Source: Marinobacterium profundum
GTDB lineage: Bacteria > Pseudomonadota > Gammaproteobacteria > Pseudomonadales > Balneatricaceae
Assembly (NCBI RefSeq): GCF_001528745.1
Contig: NZ_BCNS01000098.1
Span: forward strand, 1-64,000
DNA: 64,000 nucleotides
Reading direction: 5' to 3'
The first letter of the stretch is position 1. Every line of letters begins with the position of its first letter. The notes under the pieces are model-generated. The model was given only the letters and a program-made list of their open reading frames with translations. It did no database searches and was not told the DNA's origin. The translations under genes and the position numbers were made by a program. Positions 1 through 8,391 of this stretch are shown here, piece by piece.

Positions 1-106
1 GTGCTGTTTTGCGTTAAATAGAACCACTATTCGCCTTAAACACCGCAAAAAACCGCTCAAATCAGTCGGCTCTCGCTACGGCCAGCATTCTCGGACAGCC
101 TCCTAG
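1..106 (-). repeat. MITE-like palindromic repeat, partial copy cut by the window edge
   Basis: This stretch is nearly identical, with a few substitutions and indels, to the reverse complement of the left two-thirds of the element at 29137-29303. It ends in the same terminal sequence TCGGACAGCCTCCTAG (91-106). The other end lies outside the window. It has no coding capacity. The element carries terminal inverted repeats bounded by CTAG, as expected for a non-autonomous transposable repeat. The parent transposase family cannot be named from this window. Confidence 0.8.
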
Positions 107-163
107 CCGGGGCTTGAAGGCTTGCAAGGGGTGATTTGAATTTAAATCAGCCGCAACCAAATA

Positions 164-198
164 CCGCCGTGTTCCTTAAGGGAGCGCGGCGGTTTTTT
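164..198 (+). terminator. Probable intrinsic terminator
   Basis: CCGCCG (164-169) pairs with CGGCGG (187-192) around a partly paired interior and is followed directly by six T residues (193-198). The orientation would end plus-strand transcription entering from the left, where the gene lies outside the window. It also sits just beyond the 3' end of the minus-strand GGDEF/EAL gene. Confidence 0.5.
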
Positions 199-239
199 GT
201 CTGCGTATTGAAAATAACGCCAGTGGTGCGGTATGGGTT

Positions 240-2705
240 TCAGCTTGCAGAAGGATGCTCGGCATCAACCGGTTCCTGATTCGCCAGCAGGTGTTCGATA
301 TCGGCCGGCGGGCAGGGGCGCCCGAACAGATAACCCTGTAACAGGTCACAGCCCTCAGCGCTGAGAAATGCCAGATGATCCTCATCTTCTACGCCCTCTG
401 CCACGACTTTCATGTTGAGCGAGTGAGCCATGGTGATGATGGCGGAGAGTATCAGGCCGTTGTTTTTTTCCTGCAGGTTAATAATAAAGCTGCGGTCGAT
501 CTTGAGAATGTCGATCGGCAGATTCTGCAGGTAACTAAGGGATGAATAGCCGGTGCCAAAATCATCCAGCGCAATCTGAATGCCGAGTTCGTGCAGAGCA
601 TAGAGGTTTTCCAGTACCAGATCCTGTCCCTGTATCAGTGCAGTCTCGGTCAGCTCAATATATATATCTCTGGAACTGAGCTCATACTTTCGCAGCAGTT
701 GTGTTAGCTGCTGCGCAAAGCCCTTTTGTTGTAGCTGGATGCTGGATATGTTGATGGCGATGCGCAAACTTGGCAGTCCGGCCTCTTTCCAGGCTTGTTG
801 CTGGCGTGCAGCCTGTTCCATAACCCAGGCGCCTATCGGCAGGATAAGCCCGTTTTCCTCGGCCAGCGGGATAAACCAGGCGGGGGATATGGGGCCGAGT
901 TCCGGGTCGTTCCAGCGTATCAGAGCTTCCACCGAAGACAGCCGACGGCTGCGGCTGTCAATGATGGGTTGATAGTAGAGTTCAAATTGCTGCTGCTCTA
1001 CTGCCTGGTGCATTTTCTGAATGATCTGAGCGCGCTTTCTGGCATGTTCCGCTGTAGTGCTGGAGAAAAATTCATAGCCACCGCGGCGACTGGCCTTGGC
1101 CTGATACATGGCAAGATCCGCATGTTTGATAAGGTCATCACCTGAGTTGCCGTCCTCCGGATACACGGCGATGCCGATGCTGCAGCCGGCATAGCAGGGT
1201 GTGCCGTTCAGATCGATGGGGTGAGTCAGTGCGGCAAGGATCCGTTCCACCACCGGTATCACATTGTCGGGGGAATGCAGATAGCGCAACAGCAGTGTGA
1301 ACTCGTCGCCGCCAAAGCGGGCCATCTCGTGGTTGGCGTCGTCTTCGGTGGGGCGGCCCATGCTGTCGTAACCGCGCAGGTTGGCCTGAATTATTTCGCT
1401 GACCCGTACCAGTAGCTGATCCCCCGCAGGGTGACCGAGGGTATCGTTGATGTTTTTGAAATTGTCGAGATCCAGAAAGAGTACGGCGATGTGATGCTTG
1501 TGCTGGCGAGCGGCTTCGAGTTCCCGGCGCAGAGTCCGATTAAACATCAAACGGTTCGGCAGGCCTGTGAGGCTATCGCGAAATGCCAGGGTGCGGATTT
1601 TTTCATTGGAGCTCTGTAGCGCCCGACTCATGCCATTGAATGAACGGCTGAGTTCGCCAATTTCATCCTCGCTCTGAACCGGCACCTGAATTAGCTGCTG
1701 CTTATCGCCCAGGCTTGCCAGGGCCTGGTTCAGCCGTCCGATAGGGTCGAGCATCTGTTTGCGTACCAGTACCAGCAGCAGGGGGATAGAGAATACGATA
1801 GCGCTAACGCACACAGCCAGAACAAGCAGGCCAATAAAGCGGGACTCCCTTACAAGTTCGCGTTCTGGCAGCAGAAAATGGCCCCAGAGGTTAGTGTGCA
1901 GTTGCCGTGCATGGTGCAGGTAGGGTTGGCCATCCAGCATGGGCTGCAGCATCGGCGGTTGCGGCATTATGATGCTTTCGAGTTTATAGTCGTGCAGCAG
2001 CACATCCATGGAATGGCCCTGGGTACTGCCGAGTATGTCCCCCTGGGAAGTGCTTAGCACTAGAAGGGCATTGGGCCAGGATGAGGCATTGAGCAATTCG
2101 AGCACTGGGGCAAGGTCAATCGTGATACTCAGGTAGCCACGCAAGGCGGCTTCTGACTGAAAGGAGTCGATCGCCGGATTAATCAGCCGTATCCGTCTGG
2201 TAACGAACAATGCAAGTTGCTGGTTATCCGGATTAATCTCGACCCGCGCCAAGTCGTCATTTGTTCTCCGTTGAAACGCAAGAAAGCTGGGGCTGTGGCT
2301 GTCATCTTCCGTCAGGTTGGGATCGTTGCGTGTCGACAGGCGAAGGTCTTCAAAACCATCAGGTGCCAGTACCCGGATCTCATAGTAATCCGGGTAGGCG
2401 CGCTGAATGCTGCTGAATTTTTGCTGCAGCGGACGCTGCATCAGAGCGTAGCGTTCTTCCAAATCGTCCGTAAGCAGGTAACTTTTAAGCAGGGAATCAT
2501 CGGCAAAGAGTGCGATATTGGCATCAGCGGTGGTCATAATTTGTTGTAACTGAGAGTCGATGCGCGTCAGCAAGGCATCAATGGACTGTATGCCCCGAGT
2601 CTCGGCGCTGTCCTTGAGTTGCAGGTACGCCAGCAGGCCGAGCAGCAGCATGGGGCCCGCGATCAGCGGGATAATCACCAACGGGATTTTTCTGCTCAGT
2701 TTCAT
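240..2705 (-). CDS. Membrane GGDEF/EAL cyclic-di-GMP protein (MbaA-like)
   Basis: This 821-residue protein has an N-terminal membrane segment (about 10-30), a periplasmic sensor region, a second membrane segment (about 283-303), a HAMP linker, a GGDEF domain and a C-terminal EAL domain. The GGDEF signature is intact (FGGDEF, about residue 464). No RxxD inhibitory site stands at the usual place before it, and the preceding loop is longer than normal (PTEDDANHE). The EAL motif (about 593), DDFGTGYSS and AEGVED are all present, so phosphodiesterase activity is plausible. The gene lies 55 bp downstream of a PotD-like binding protein on the same strand. That order matches nspS-mbaA in Vibrio cholerae, where a periplasmic polyamine-binding protein signals to a GGDEF/EAL receptor. 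Domain calls are secure; the net enzymatic direction and the polyamine link are inferred. Confidence 0.9.
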   Translation of the reverse strand: MKLSRKIPLVIIPLIAGPMLLLGLLAYLQLKDSAETRGIQSIDALLTRIDSQLQQIMTTADANIALFADDSLLKSYLLTDDLEERYALMQRPLQQKFSSIQRAYPDYYEIRVLAPDGFEDLRLSTRNDPNLTEDDSHSPSFLAFQRRTNDDLARVEINPDNQQLALFVTRRIRLINPAIDSFQSEAALRGYLSITIDLAPVLELLNASSWPNALLVLSTSQGDILGSTQGHSMDVLLHDYKLESIIMPQPPMLQPMLDGQPYLHHARQLHTNLWGHFLLPERELVRESRFIGLLVLAVCVSAIVFSIPLLLVLVRKQMLDPIGRLNQALASLGDKQQLIQVPVQSEDEIGELSRSFNGMSRALQSSNEKIRTLAFRDSLTGLPNRLMFNRTLRRELEAARQHKHHIAVLFLDLDNFKNINDTLGHPAGDQLLVRVSEIIQANLRGYDSMGRPTEDDANHEMARFGGDEFTLLLRYLHSPDNVIPVVERILAALTHPIDLNGTPCYAGCSIGIAVYPEDGNSGDDLIKHADLAMYQAKASRRGGYEFFSSTTAEHARKRAQIIQKMHQAVEQQQFELYYQPIIDSRSRRLSSVEALIRWNDPELGPISPAWFIPLAEENGLILPIGAWVMEQAARQQQAWKEAGLPSLRIAINISSIQLQQKGFAQQLTQLLRKYELSSRDIYIELTETALIQGQDLVLENLYALHELGIQIALDDFGTGYSSLSYLQNLPIDILKIDRSFIINLQEKNNGLILSAIITMAHSLNMKVVAEGVEDEDHLAFLSAEGCDLLQGYLFGRPCPPADIEHLLANQEPVDAEHPSAS

Positions 2706-2760
2706 GCGGGATGCGTGTCCTTAGGTTCCCGGTGATCAGACTGACTTTAGGTTAATCGGA

Positions 2761-3807
2761 CTACTGTAGTATTTTGGCCATAGCCGCATTGCGCTGTCGC
2801 TGGATGCGGGGGGGGAGCTCGCTGTAGAACTCGGATGCCTGCAAGGTTGCGCTATCGGGGTAAATCACCGAGTTTTGCAGAAATTCCTCGGGTAGCAACG
2901 CCTCTGCGCCCTGGTTCGGAGTGGCGTAGTACACGAACTGAGCCTGGCGGGCGGCGTTGGCCGGTTGATTAATAAAGTCCAGAAAAGCGTAGGCCAGTTC
3001 GGGGTCGCGTGCGTATGCGCCCACGGCGAAGTAGTCGACCCAGATGTTGCCGCCTTCGCTTGGCAGTACATATTTAAGATTTTCGTTCAGTTCCTGCACC
3101 ATCAGTGCGTCACCGCTATACATCATGGAGGCGACAATGTCGCCGTTGAGAAGTGGGGAGTTTTCGTCCAGCGTTACGTACTGATAGCTGCGTACATGGG
3201 GCTTTTGTTCCAGCAGCAGTTTTTCGGCCGCTGTGATCTGGGCGCTGTCGGTGCTGTTGGTCGAGTAGCCCAGGGATTTAAGCGCCATGCCCACAAGATC
3301 CTTTGAGCTATCCATCATGGAAATTCTGGATTGCAACTCAGGCTCGGGGCGATAGAGCTGTAGCCAGCTGGTGATAGGTTTTTTCACCAGGTCGCTGCGA
3401 TAGATGATGCCGGTGGTGCCCCAGAAGTACGGAATGCCGTAGGCGGCAGCGTCGTCGAAGGCGTTGGCCCAGCGGGGGTCGATCTGACTGATGCTGGGGA
3501 TGCGGGCCTGGTCCAGTGGTGCGAGCCAGCCGCGTTTGGCGTAGAGCCGCAGGTCTATGCCGGAGACCAGAATAAGATCGTAACCCTGACCGTTATTCTC
3601 CAGCAGCATTTCTGTGCGGTGGTCGTCCGAGCTGTAGAAGACTGAACTGACCTTGGCATCGTGCAGTTTCTCAAATTCGACCACCAGCTCAGGATCCACG
3701 TAGTCGGACCAGTTGAGTATCACCAGTTGGCGCGGCTCGGCCAGGCTGTAAGGGGCAAGCAGAAGACTGGTGCACAGGGCACACAAGAGTGCAAAGCATC
3801 GACGCAT
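2761..3807 (-). CDS. Periplasmic polyamine-type substrate-binding protein (PotD/PotF/NspS-like)
   Basis: This 348-residue protein has a Sec signal peptide (about residues 1-23, ending SLA) and a type II periplasmic-binding fold of the spermidine/putrescine family. Family signs include LNWSDYVDPELV near the mature N-terminus, YGIPYFWGTTGI and the C-terminal PNQGAEALLP region. The ATG follows an AGGAGA ribosome site. No permease or ATPase gene of a Pot transporter is beside it. Instead a GGDEF/EAL membrane receptor follows 55 bp downstream, so the protein more likely feeds a signal to that receptor than serves import. Ligand identity (spermidine, norspermidine, putrescine or another amine) cannot be read from the sequence. 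An orphan transporter component is the alternative. Confidence 0.85.
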   Translation of the reverse strand: MRRCFALLCALCTSLLLAPYSLAEPRQLVILNWSDYVDPELVVEFEKLHDAKVSSVFYSSDDHRTEMLLENNGQGYDLILVSGIDLRLYAKRGWLAPLDQARIPSISQIDPRWANAFDDAAAYGIPYFWGTTGIIYRSDLVKKPITSWLQLYRPEPELQSRISMMDSSKDLVGMALKSLGYSTNSTDSAQITAAEKLLLEQKPHVRSYQYVTLDENSPLLNGDIVASMMYSGDALMVQELNENLKYVLPSEGGNIWVDYFAVGAYARDPELAYAFLDFINQPANAARQAQFVYYATPNQGAEALLPEEFLQNSVIYPDSATLQASEFYSELPPRIQRQRNAAMAKILQ

Positions 3808-4226
3808 GAGAGAGTTCTCCTGGTAAGTGCAAAGACCATGGCTGTGCCAGAGGCCACAGCATCTGACAACCGAACCTCACCATGACGTTTTTCCCCTTTC
3901 TGATCAAGAGCTTTCCGCACAGGATGAGCGTACTGTGCGGGCTCTGCAGGGCCATCTGCGTTATCATGGTCGGACTGTGGCGACGGGGTTGCTAGAATTC
4001 AAGCTGATTAAGGTGCCATAACCTTTAAAACAGAGTACCCCGAGCAGGAGAAACAGGTGCATTGCTGGCTGTACCGGTTAGGCGTTGAATATATTCTAGG
4101 CTCAGCCGCTATTCAGGTTAAGAATGCTAGCGTGCACCGCGTTTTTGGTGTAATAAGTCGGCCTGAATTTGTCGCAACATACCTACTAAGCCCGCTAGCG
4201 GGATAATCTTTGATTGGAGTAAGAGA
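3808..4226. other. Divergent intergenic region between the binding-protein gene and opgG
   Basis: This 419-bp gene-free stretch must hold the promoters of both divergent units. The opgG side has a GGAGT ribosome site just before a GTG start. A small dyad CCCGCTAGCGGG at 4191-4202 lies in the probable leader but lacks a T-run. No operator could be assigned with confidence. Confidence 0.5.
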
Positions 4227-5762
4227 GTGCAGAAGATTTTGTCTGCCCTGGCGCTGCTGGGTGCCTTTTTTCCAGTGACTGTACTGGCGGCCTTCGGTTT
4301 TGATGACGTGGCTGAAAAGGCCCGTGCGCTCGCCGCCGTGCCCTATCAGGCGCCTGCGGCCATACCCAAGTTCATGCAAACGCTGAGCTACGACGACTAT
4401 CAGAATATTCGTTTCAATCCGGACAAAAGTCTGTGGAGCGAAAGCAGTTCACGCTTTCAGGTAATGATGGTGCCGCCAGGCCTGTTTTACCGTCATGCGG
4501 TGAAAATGAATGTCATCGATGCGCAGGGTAGTCACACGGTGCCGTTTCGCAAAACCGACTTCAACTTCGCCGATCCTGAAGTCGCCAAACGCGTGCCGGC
4601 CAATCTTGGCTATGCCGGTTTCAAGCTGACTTATCCGCTCAAGGGAGATAAGGAACGCAATCAGTTTATGGTGTTCGCCGGTGCCAGCTATTTTCGTGGC
4701 GTAGGACGTGACAATACCTTTGGCATTTCGGCCCGTGGTCTGGCGATCGACACGGGTCTGTCCCGTGGCGAGGAGTTTCCGTCTTTCGTTGAGTTCTGGC
4801 TGGAACGGCCATCCCCCGATGCCCATGCCATGACTTTCTATGGCTTGCTGGATGGCGAGAGCGCTGCCGGCGCCTATGAGTTTACCGTGTACCCTGGCAA
4901 GACGACGCGGCTTAAGGTCAAGTCACGCCTGTTTCCCCGTGCCGATATTGAGTTGCTCGGTGTAGCCCCGCTCACCAGCATGTTCTATTACGGCGAGAAC
5001 AGCGGTCGTCCACGCGGTGAATGGCGCTCCCAGGTACATGACTCCGATGGTCTGCAGGTACTGAACGGCACCAGTGGCGAGTGGATGTGGCGTCCGCTGC
5101 TGAATCCGCGTGAGCTGGAAATGGATTACCTGATGACCGAAAACGTTCGCGGCTTTGGTCTGCTGCAGCGTGATAACCAATTCTCCGATTACCAGGATCT
5201 GCAGGCGCGTTACGAATTGCGCCCCAGCAGCTGGGTGCTGACCGAAGGAGACTGGGGTCCGGGTCAGGTGGTGCTGGTGCAGCTGCCGACCACCAACGAG
5301 ACCAACGACAACATCGTTGCCTTCTGGCGTCCGAAGGACAAGGTGCAGGCAGGCAAGCCGCTGGACTATAGCTATGAGGTGCAGTTTGGTGGCGCAGAGC
5401 TTGGCGGCAACCCCATGGGCAAGGTCAGCAGTAGCTTCGTTGGGGATGGCAATGTTGTCGGTGGCGGCAATGTGCCCGGCGCCTACCGCATGCTGGTGGA
5501 TTTCGACGGCGGCCTGCTCGACAAGCAGCGCCCGCGGGCACCGATTTTAAGCCACGTAACGGCACTGGATGGCGGTGAGGTACTGGAGCACTTTGTGGAG
5601 TACAACGAAGCGCTCAAGAGCTGGAGACTGTCGATTCTGGCGCGTCCTGCGGCCAAGAAATCACTGTCTTTGCGGGCTTACCTCAGTATCGGTGATGAAA
5701 CCCTGACCGAGACCTGGGCTTACCGTCTGCCGGCCAGCAACGATATTCGGGCCGCGGAGTAA
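4227..5762 (+). CDS. opgG: Glucan biosynthesis protein G (OpgG/MdoG)
   Basis: This 511-residue periplasmic protein is needed for branching or polymerisation of osmoregulated periplasmic glucans made by OpgH. Its length matches the family. The start is GTG after GGAGT, and residues 1-22 form a signal peptide ending in VLAA. Family-typical stretches include FGFDDVAEKARALA at the mature N-terminus, NQFMVFAGASYFRGVG, LGLLQRD-type text (GFGLLQRDNQFSDYQDL) and PTTNETNDNIVAFWRP. It is the first gene of an operon with a small unknown gene and opgH. Osmotic regulation is expected from the family, but no specific site is seen here. Confidence 0.95.
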   Translation: MQKILSALALLGAFFPVTVLAAFGFDDVAEKARALAAVPYQAPAAIPKFMQTLSYDDYQNIRFNPDKSLWSESSSRFQVMMVPPGLFYRHAVKMNVIDAQGSHTVPFRKTDFNFADPEVAKRVPANLGYAGFKLTYPLKGDKERNQFMVFAGASYFRGVGRDNTFGISARGLAIDTGLSRGEEFPSFVEFWLERPSPDAHAMTFYGLLDGESAAGAYEFTVYPGKTTRLKVKSRLFPRADIELLGVAPLTSMFYYGENSGRPRGEWRSQVHDSDGLQVLNGTSGEWMWRPLLNPRELEMDYLMTENVRGFGLLQRDNQFSDYQDLQARYELRPSSWVLTEGDWGPGQVVLVQLPTTNETNDNIVAFWRPKDKVQAGKPLDYSYEVQFGGAELGGNPMGKVSSSFVGDGNVVGGGNVPGAYRMLVDFDGGLLDKQRPRAPILSHVTALDGGEVLEHFVEYNEALKSWRLSILARPAAKKSLSLRAYLSIGDETLTETWAYRLPASNDIRAAE

Positions 5763-5765
5763 TTC

Positions 5766-6020
5766 ATGGCCCACACCCTGGGGGAACACGCCCTGTCCCG
5801 CGTGCTGGAGTATATGGCCGGCACCGGGGCTGAGCTCACCGATGCCCACACGCTGATTGCCTTCAAGCTGATTGAGGAAGGCTTGCAGTCCGGGCAGCCG
5901 GATCTGATGGCCTGGGTCATGGATGAGTTGCCACTGCGCTTTGATTTGCCGCAACGGCCGTTGCCACCGGTAGCCCCGGCGATTGTACGCGGCAGTATCG
6001 GTTACGGAGACAAGGCATGA
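5766..6020 (+). CDS. Small conserved-position protein between opgG and opgH, function unknown
   Basis: This 84-residue frame starts 3 bp after the opgG stop and overlaps the opgH start by four bases (ATGA), so it is probably translationally coupled to both. The product is acidic and largely helical by composition (for example LSRVLEYMAGTGAELTDAHTL), with a proline-rich tail and no signal peptide or membrane segment. I do not recognise a family. The spacing and coupling argue that it is a real gene; a cytoplasmic accessory or regulatory partner of OpgH is one guess. No start other than the ATG at 5766 fits better. Confidence 0.65.
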   Translation: MAHTLGEHALSRVLEYMAGTGAELTDAHTLIAFKLIEEGLQSGQPDLMAWVMDELPLRFDLPQRPLPPVAPAIVRGSIGYGDKA

Positions 6021-8140
6021 GGGTTCAAACCGCTCTCGCCGACGTTCAGACTACCGCTGCCGCCACGCCTTGGCGTGGGCGGGTGATGTTGCGCCGTGGG
6101 GTGCTGACCCTGCTGGTGGTAGCCCAGGCGCTGGTCGGTGCCTATTACATGGCATCCGTACTGCCGTACCACGGTGGCAATCTGCTGGAGCAGGCCCTGA
6201 TTGGCCTCTTCACGCTGTTGTTCACCTGGATCACGGTCGGCTTCTGGATTGGTCTCTATGGTTTCTGGCTGCGTCGGCTTGGTGGCGACCCCAAGTCGCT
6301 GTTGCGCCGCCATCCTGAAGCCGTACTGGTGGACACGCCGCTGGCGCGCACCGCCATCGTCATGCCTATTTACAATGAGCCGGTCAACCGTACTCTGGGG
6401 GGGCTGCGTACCATCTACCGCTCGCTGGAAAGTAGCGGTCAAATCGAACATTTTGATTTCTTTATTCTGTCCGACAGCCGGGAGCCCGATGTCTGGCTGT
6501 CCGAGCAGGCGGCCTGGCAGCAGCTGTGCGACGAGCTGGGGGCCCACGGGCGTCTGTTCTATCGCCGTCGCACCCTGAACATGAACTACAAGAGCGGCAA
6601 CGTGGCGGACTTCCTGCGCCGCTGGGGCCGTTCTTACGCGTACATGGCGGTGATGGACGCCGACAGTCTGATGGGTGGCGACACCCTGCTGAAAATGGTA
6701 CGCCTGATGCAGCGCGAGCCGAATATCGGCATCTTGCAGAGCTGCCCGACGATCATTAACGCCCAGTCGCTGTTTGCCCGCGTGCAGCAGTTTGCCAATC
6801 AGGTGTACGGACCGCTCTTCAGTACCGGTCTTGCGGCCATGCAGCTGGGCGAGGCGGCCTTCTGGGGCCACAACGCCATTATTCGTGTGGCGCCCTTTAT
6901 GCGGCATTGCGGCTTGCCGCACCTGCGCGGGCCGGGTCTGTTCAGTGGGCCTATCGCGAGCCATGACTTCGTTGAAGCGGCCTTTATGGGCCGGGCAGGC
7001 TATGAAGTCTGGCTTGAGCCGGAGCTCAGCCATACCTACGAAGAGTCGCCGCCGAGCCTGGTGGATGAACTGACCCGTGACAAGCGCTGGTCCAAGGGCA
7101 ATCTGCAGCACCTGTGGCTGATGCTGTTCGAGCCGCGCCTGCGCATGGCGCACCGCATGGCGTTTCTGAACGGTATTCTGTCGTACCTGGCCTCGCCGCT
7201 ATGGTTCGCCTTCCTGGTGCTGACGACCATTGAAACCACCCGCCTGGTACTCTGGCCGACGAACTATTTTCCGCTGCAGTACAGCCCGTTTCCGCTCTGG
7301 CCCGAATGGCATCCCGAGTGGGCCATTGGCCTTGCGAGCAGCGTAGTATTTCTGCTGTTCTTTCCCAAGCTGCTGGCCGTTGTAGATGTATTGCTCAGTG
7401 GCAGGCGCAAGGCTCACGGCGGATTTTTCAGTCTGTTGCTGAGTATTGTCACGGAAATACTGGTATCGGCCTTGCTTGCACCCATCCGCATGCTGGCCCA
7501 TACCCGCTATGTGCTGGAAGCCGTGTTTAACGTGACACTCAACTGGGCCGGGCAGAACCGCAGCGATGAAACCCGCTGGATTGATGCGCTGCTGAATCAG
7601 GCGCCGGGCTCCATTCTGGCGGCGATCTGGGCGGGCTTTGCCTGGTGGCTGGATCCGATGTTCTTCTTCTGGTCAGTGCCGGTGGCACTGCCGCTGATTC
7701 TGGCGGCGCCCACCTCGGTGCTGCTGAGCAAGGTCGGTATTGGTCAGGCGCTGCGTCGCAAGCGCATTTTGATGGTGGCGGAAGAGCAGCAGGGATCCGC
7801 ATTACTGGATGACCTCAACAGCCATCAGATACTGCCGGAGTTTGGCGAATCTGCCGTGGTGCGGGCGGTGCTGGATCCTGTGATGAATCGGGTGCATCAG
7901 GCCACGGCCCGTTCCCACGGGGGCGGTGCCAAGCATCATCGACTCAAGCAGCTACGCAGCCGCTGTCTGGAGCTGGGGCCGGAAAGCCTCAATCGGGCGG
8001 AAAAGAACCTGCTGCTTACCGACCGCGAAAGCCTCGCCTGGCTGCACCGCGAATGCTGGCGGACACCGGCCGAGAGTTACTGGGGCCAGGCCATCGATAA
8101 CCGTATTCGCCAGATCTGGCCGCTACGCGGCAACGACTAA
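6017..8140 (+). CDS. opgH: Glucans biosynthesis glucosyltransferase H (OpgH/MdoH)
   Basis: This 707-residue inner-membrane family 2 glycosyltransferase polymerises UDP-glucose into the beta-glucan backbone of periplasmic glucans and extrudes it. Two membrane segments near the N-terminus (about 28-85) precede the cytoplasmic catalytic domain with TAIVMPIYNEP, the DADS metal site, and RDKRWSKGN as the (Q/R)xxRW element. Further membrane helices follow at about 375-600. It is shorter than the E. coli enzyme (847 residues), mainly at the N-terminus. It is co-transcribed with opgG and the 84-residue gene and followed by a strong terminator. Confidence 0.95.
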   Translation: MRVQTALADVQTTAAATPWRGRVMLRRGVLTLLVVAQALVGAYYMASVLPYHGGNLLEQALIGLFTLLFTWITVGFWIGLYGFWLRRLGGDPKSLLRRHPEAVLVDTPLARTAIVMPIYNEPVNRTLGGLRTIYRSLESSGQIEHFDFFILSDSREPDVWLSEQAAWQQLCDELGAHGRLFYRRRTLNMNYKSGNVADFLRRWGRSYAYMAVMDADSLMGGDTLLKMVRLMQREPNIGILQSCPTIINAQSLFARVQQFANQVYGPLFSTGLAAMQLGEAAFWGHNAIIRVAPFMRHCGLPHLRGPGLFSGPIASHDFVEAAFMGRAGYEVWLEPELSHTYEESPPSLVDELTRDKRWSKGNLQHLWLMLFEPRLRMAHRMAFLNGILSYLASPLWFAFLVLTTIETTRLVLWPTNYFPLQYSPFPLWPEWHPEWAIGLASSVVFLLFFPKLLAVVDVLLSGRRKAHGGFFSLLLSIVTEILVSALLAPIRMLAHTRYVLEAVFNVTLNWAGQNRSDETRWIDALLNQAPGSILAAIWAGFAWWLDPMFFFWSVPVALPLILAAPTSVLLSKVGIGQALRRKRILMVAEEQQGSALLDDLNSHQILPEFGESAVVRAVLDPVMNRVHQATARSHGGGAKHHRLKQLRSRCLELGPESLNRAEKNLLLTDRESLAWLHRECWRTPAESYWGQAIDNRIRQIWPLRGND

Positions 8141-8210
8141 ACCGCCAGAGCACGCAGGGCACTCCCTCGGGAGACTTTTCACGAGACAATACACTGCAAC
8201 CTGATACAAA

Positions 8211-8251
8211 AGCCCCCGACCGGTGTGAGCGCAGCGGTCGGGGGCTTTTTT
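8211..8251 (+). terminator. Strong intrinsic terminator after opgH
   Basis: A 12-bp perfect stem (AGCCCCCGACCG at 8211-8222 with CGGTCGGGGGCT at 8235-8246), a 12-nt loop and a T-tract directly following make a textbook rho-independent terminator for the opg operon. Confidence 0.93.
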
Positions 8252-8293
8252 GTGTTCAGACGGTGTCGCTGCGTGACTGCCACTGAGGGTGGC

Positions 8294-8324
8294 TTGACAT
8301 TAATACTAATAGTAATGATTATCA
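8294..8324 (+). promoter_or_regulatory. Sigma-70-like promoter overlapped by a putative Fur box
   Basis: TTGACA (8294-8299) stands 17 bp before GATTAT (8317-8322). The 15-mer TAGTAATGATTATCA at 8310-8324 matches the 7-1-7 Fur core TGATAATGATTATCA at 13 of 15 positions and covers the -10 region. Fur binding here would repress the downstream peroxidase gene when iron is plentiful. The match is by eye only. Confidence 0.6.
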
Positions 8325-8391
8325 CCTGCGGTTTTTAATGAGCTGAACAGTTGAGGGTATTGCTGTTAGCCGGTACGTCAGAGGTGTAATC

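Noticed and set aside
4191-4202. Dyad CCCGCTAGCGGG considered as a terminator or operator
   Set aside because: It has no T-run and lies in the leader of opgG. A short palindrome alone is not enough evidence for an operator.
6002-7153. Minus-strand open frame of 383 codons opposite opgH
   Set aside because: Composition is rich in His, Gln and Arg as expected for the reverse of a GC-rich gene. No family motif was found, and opgH is certain on the other strand.
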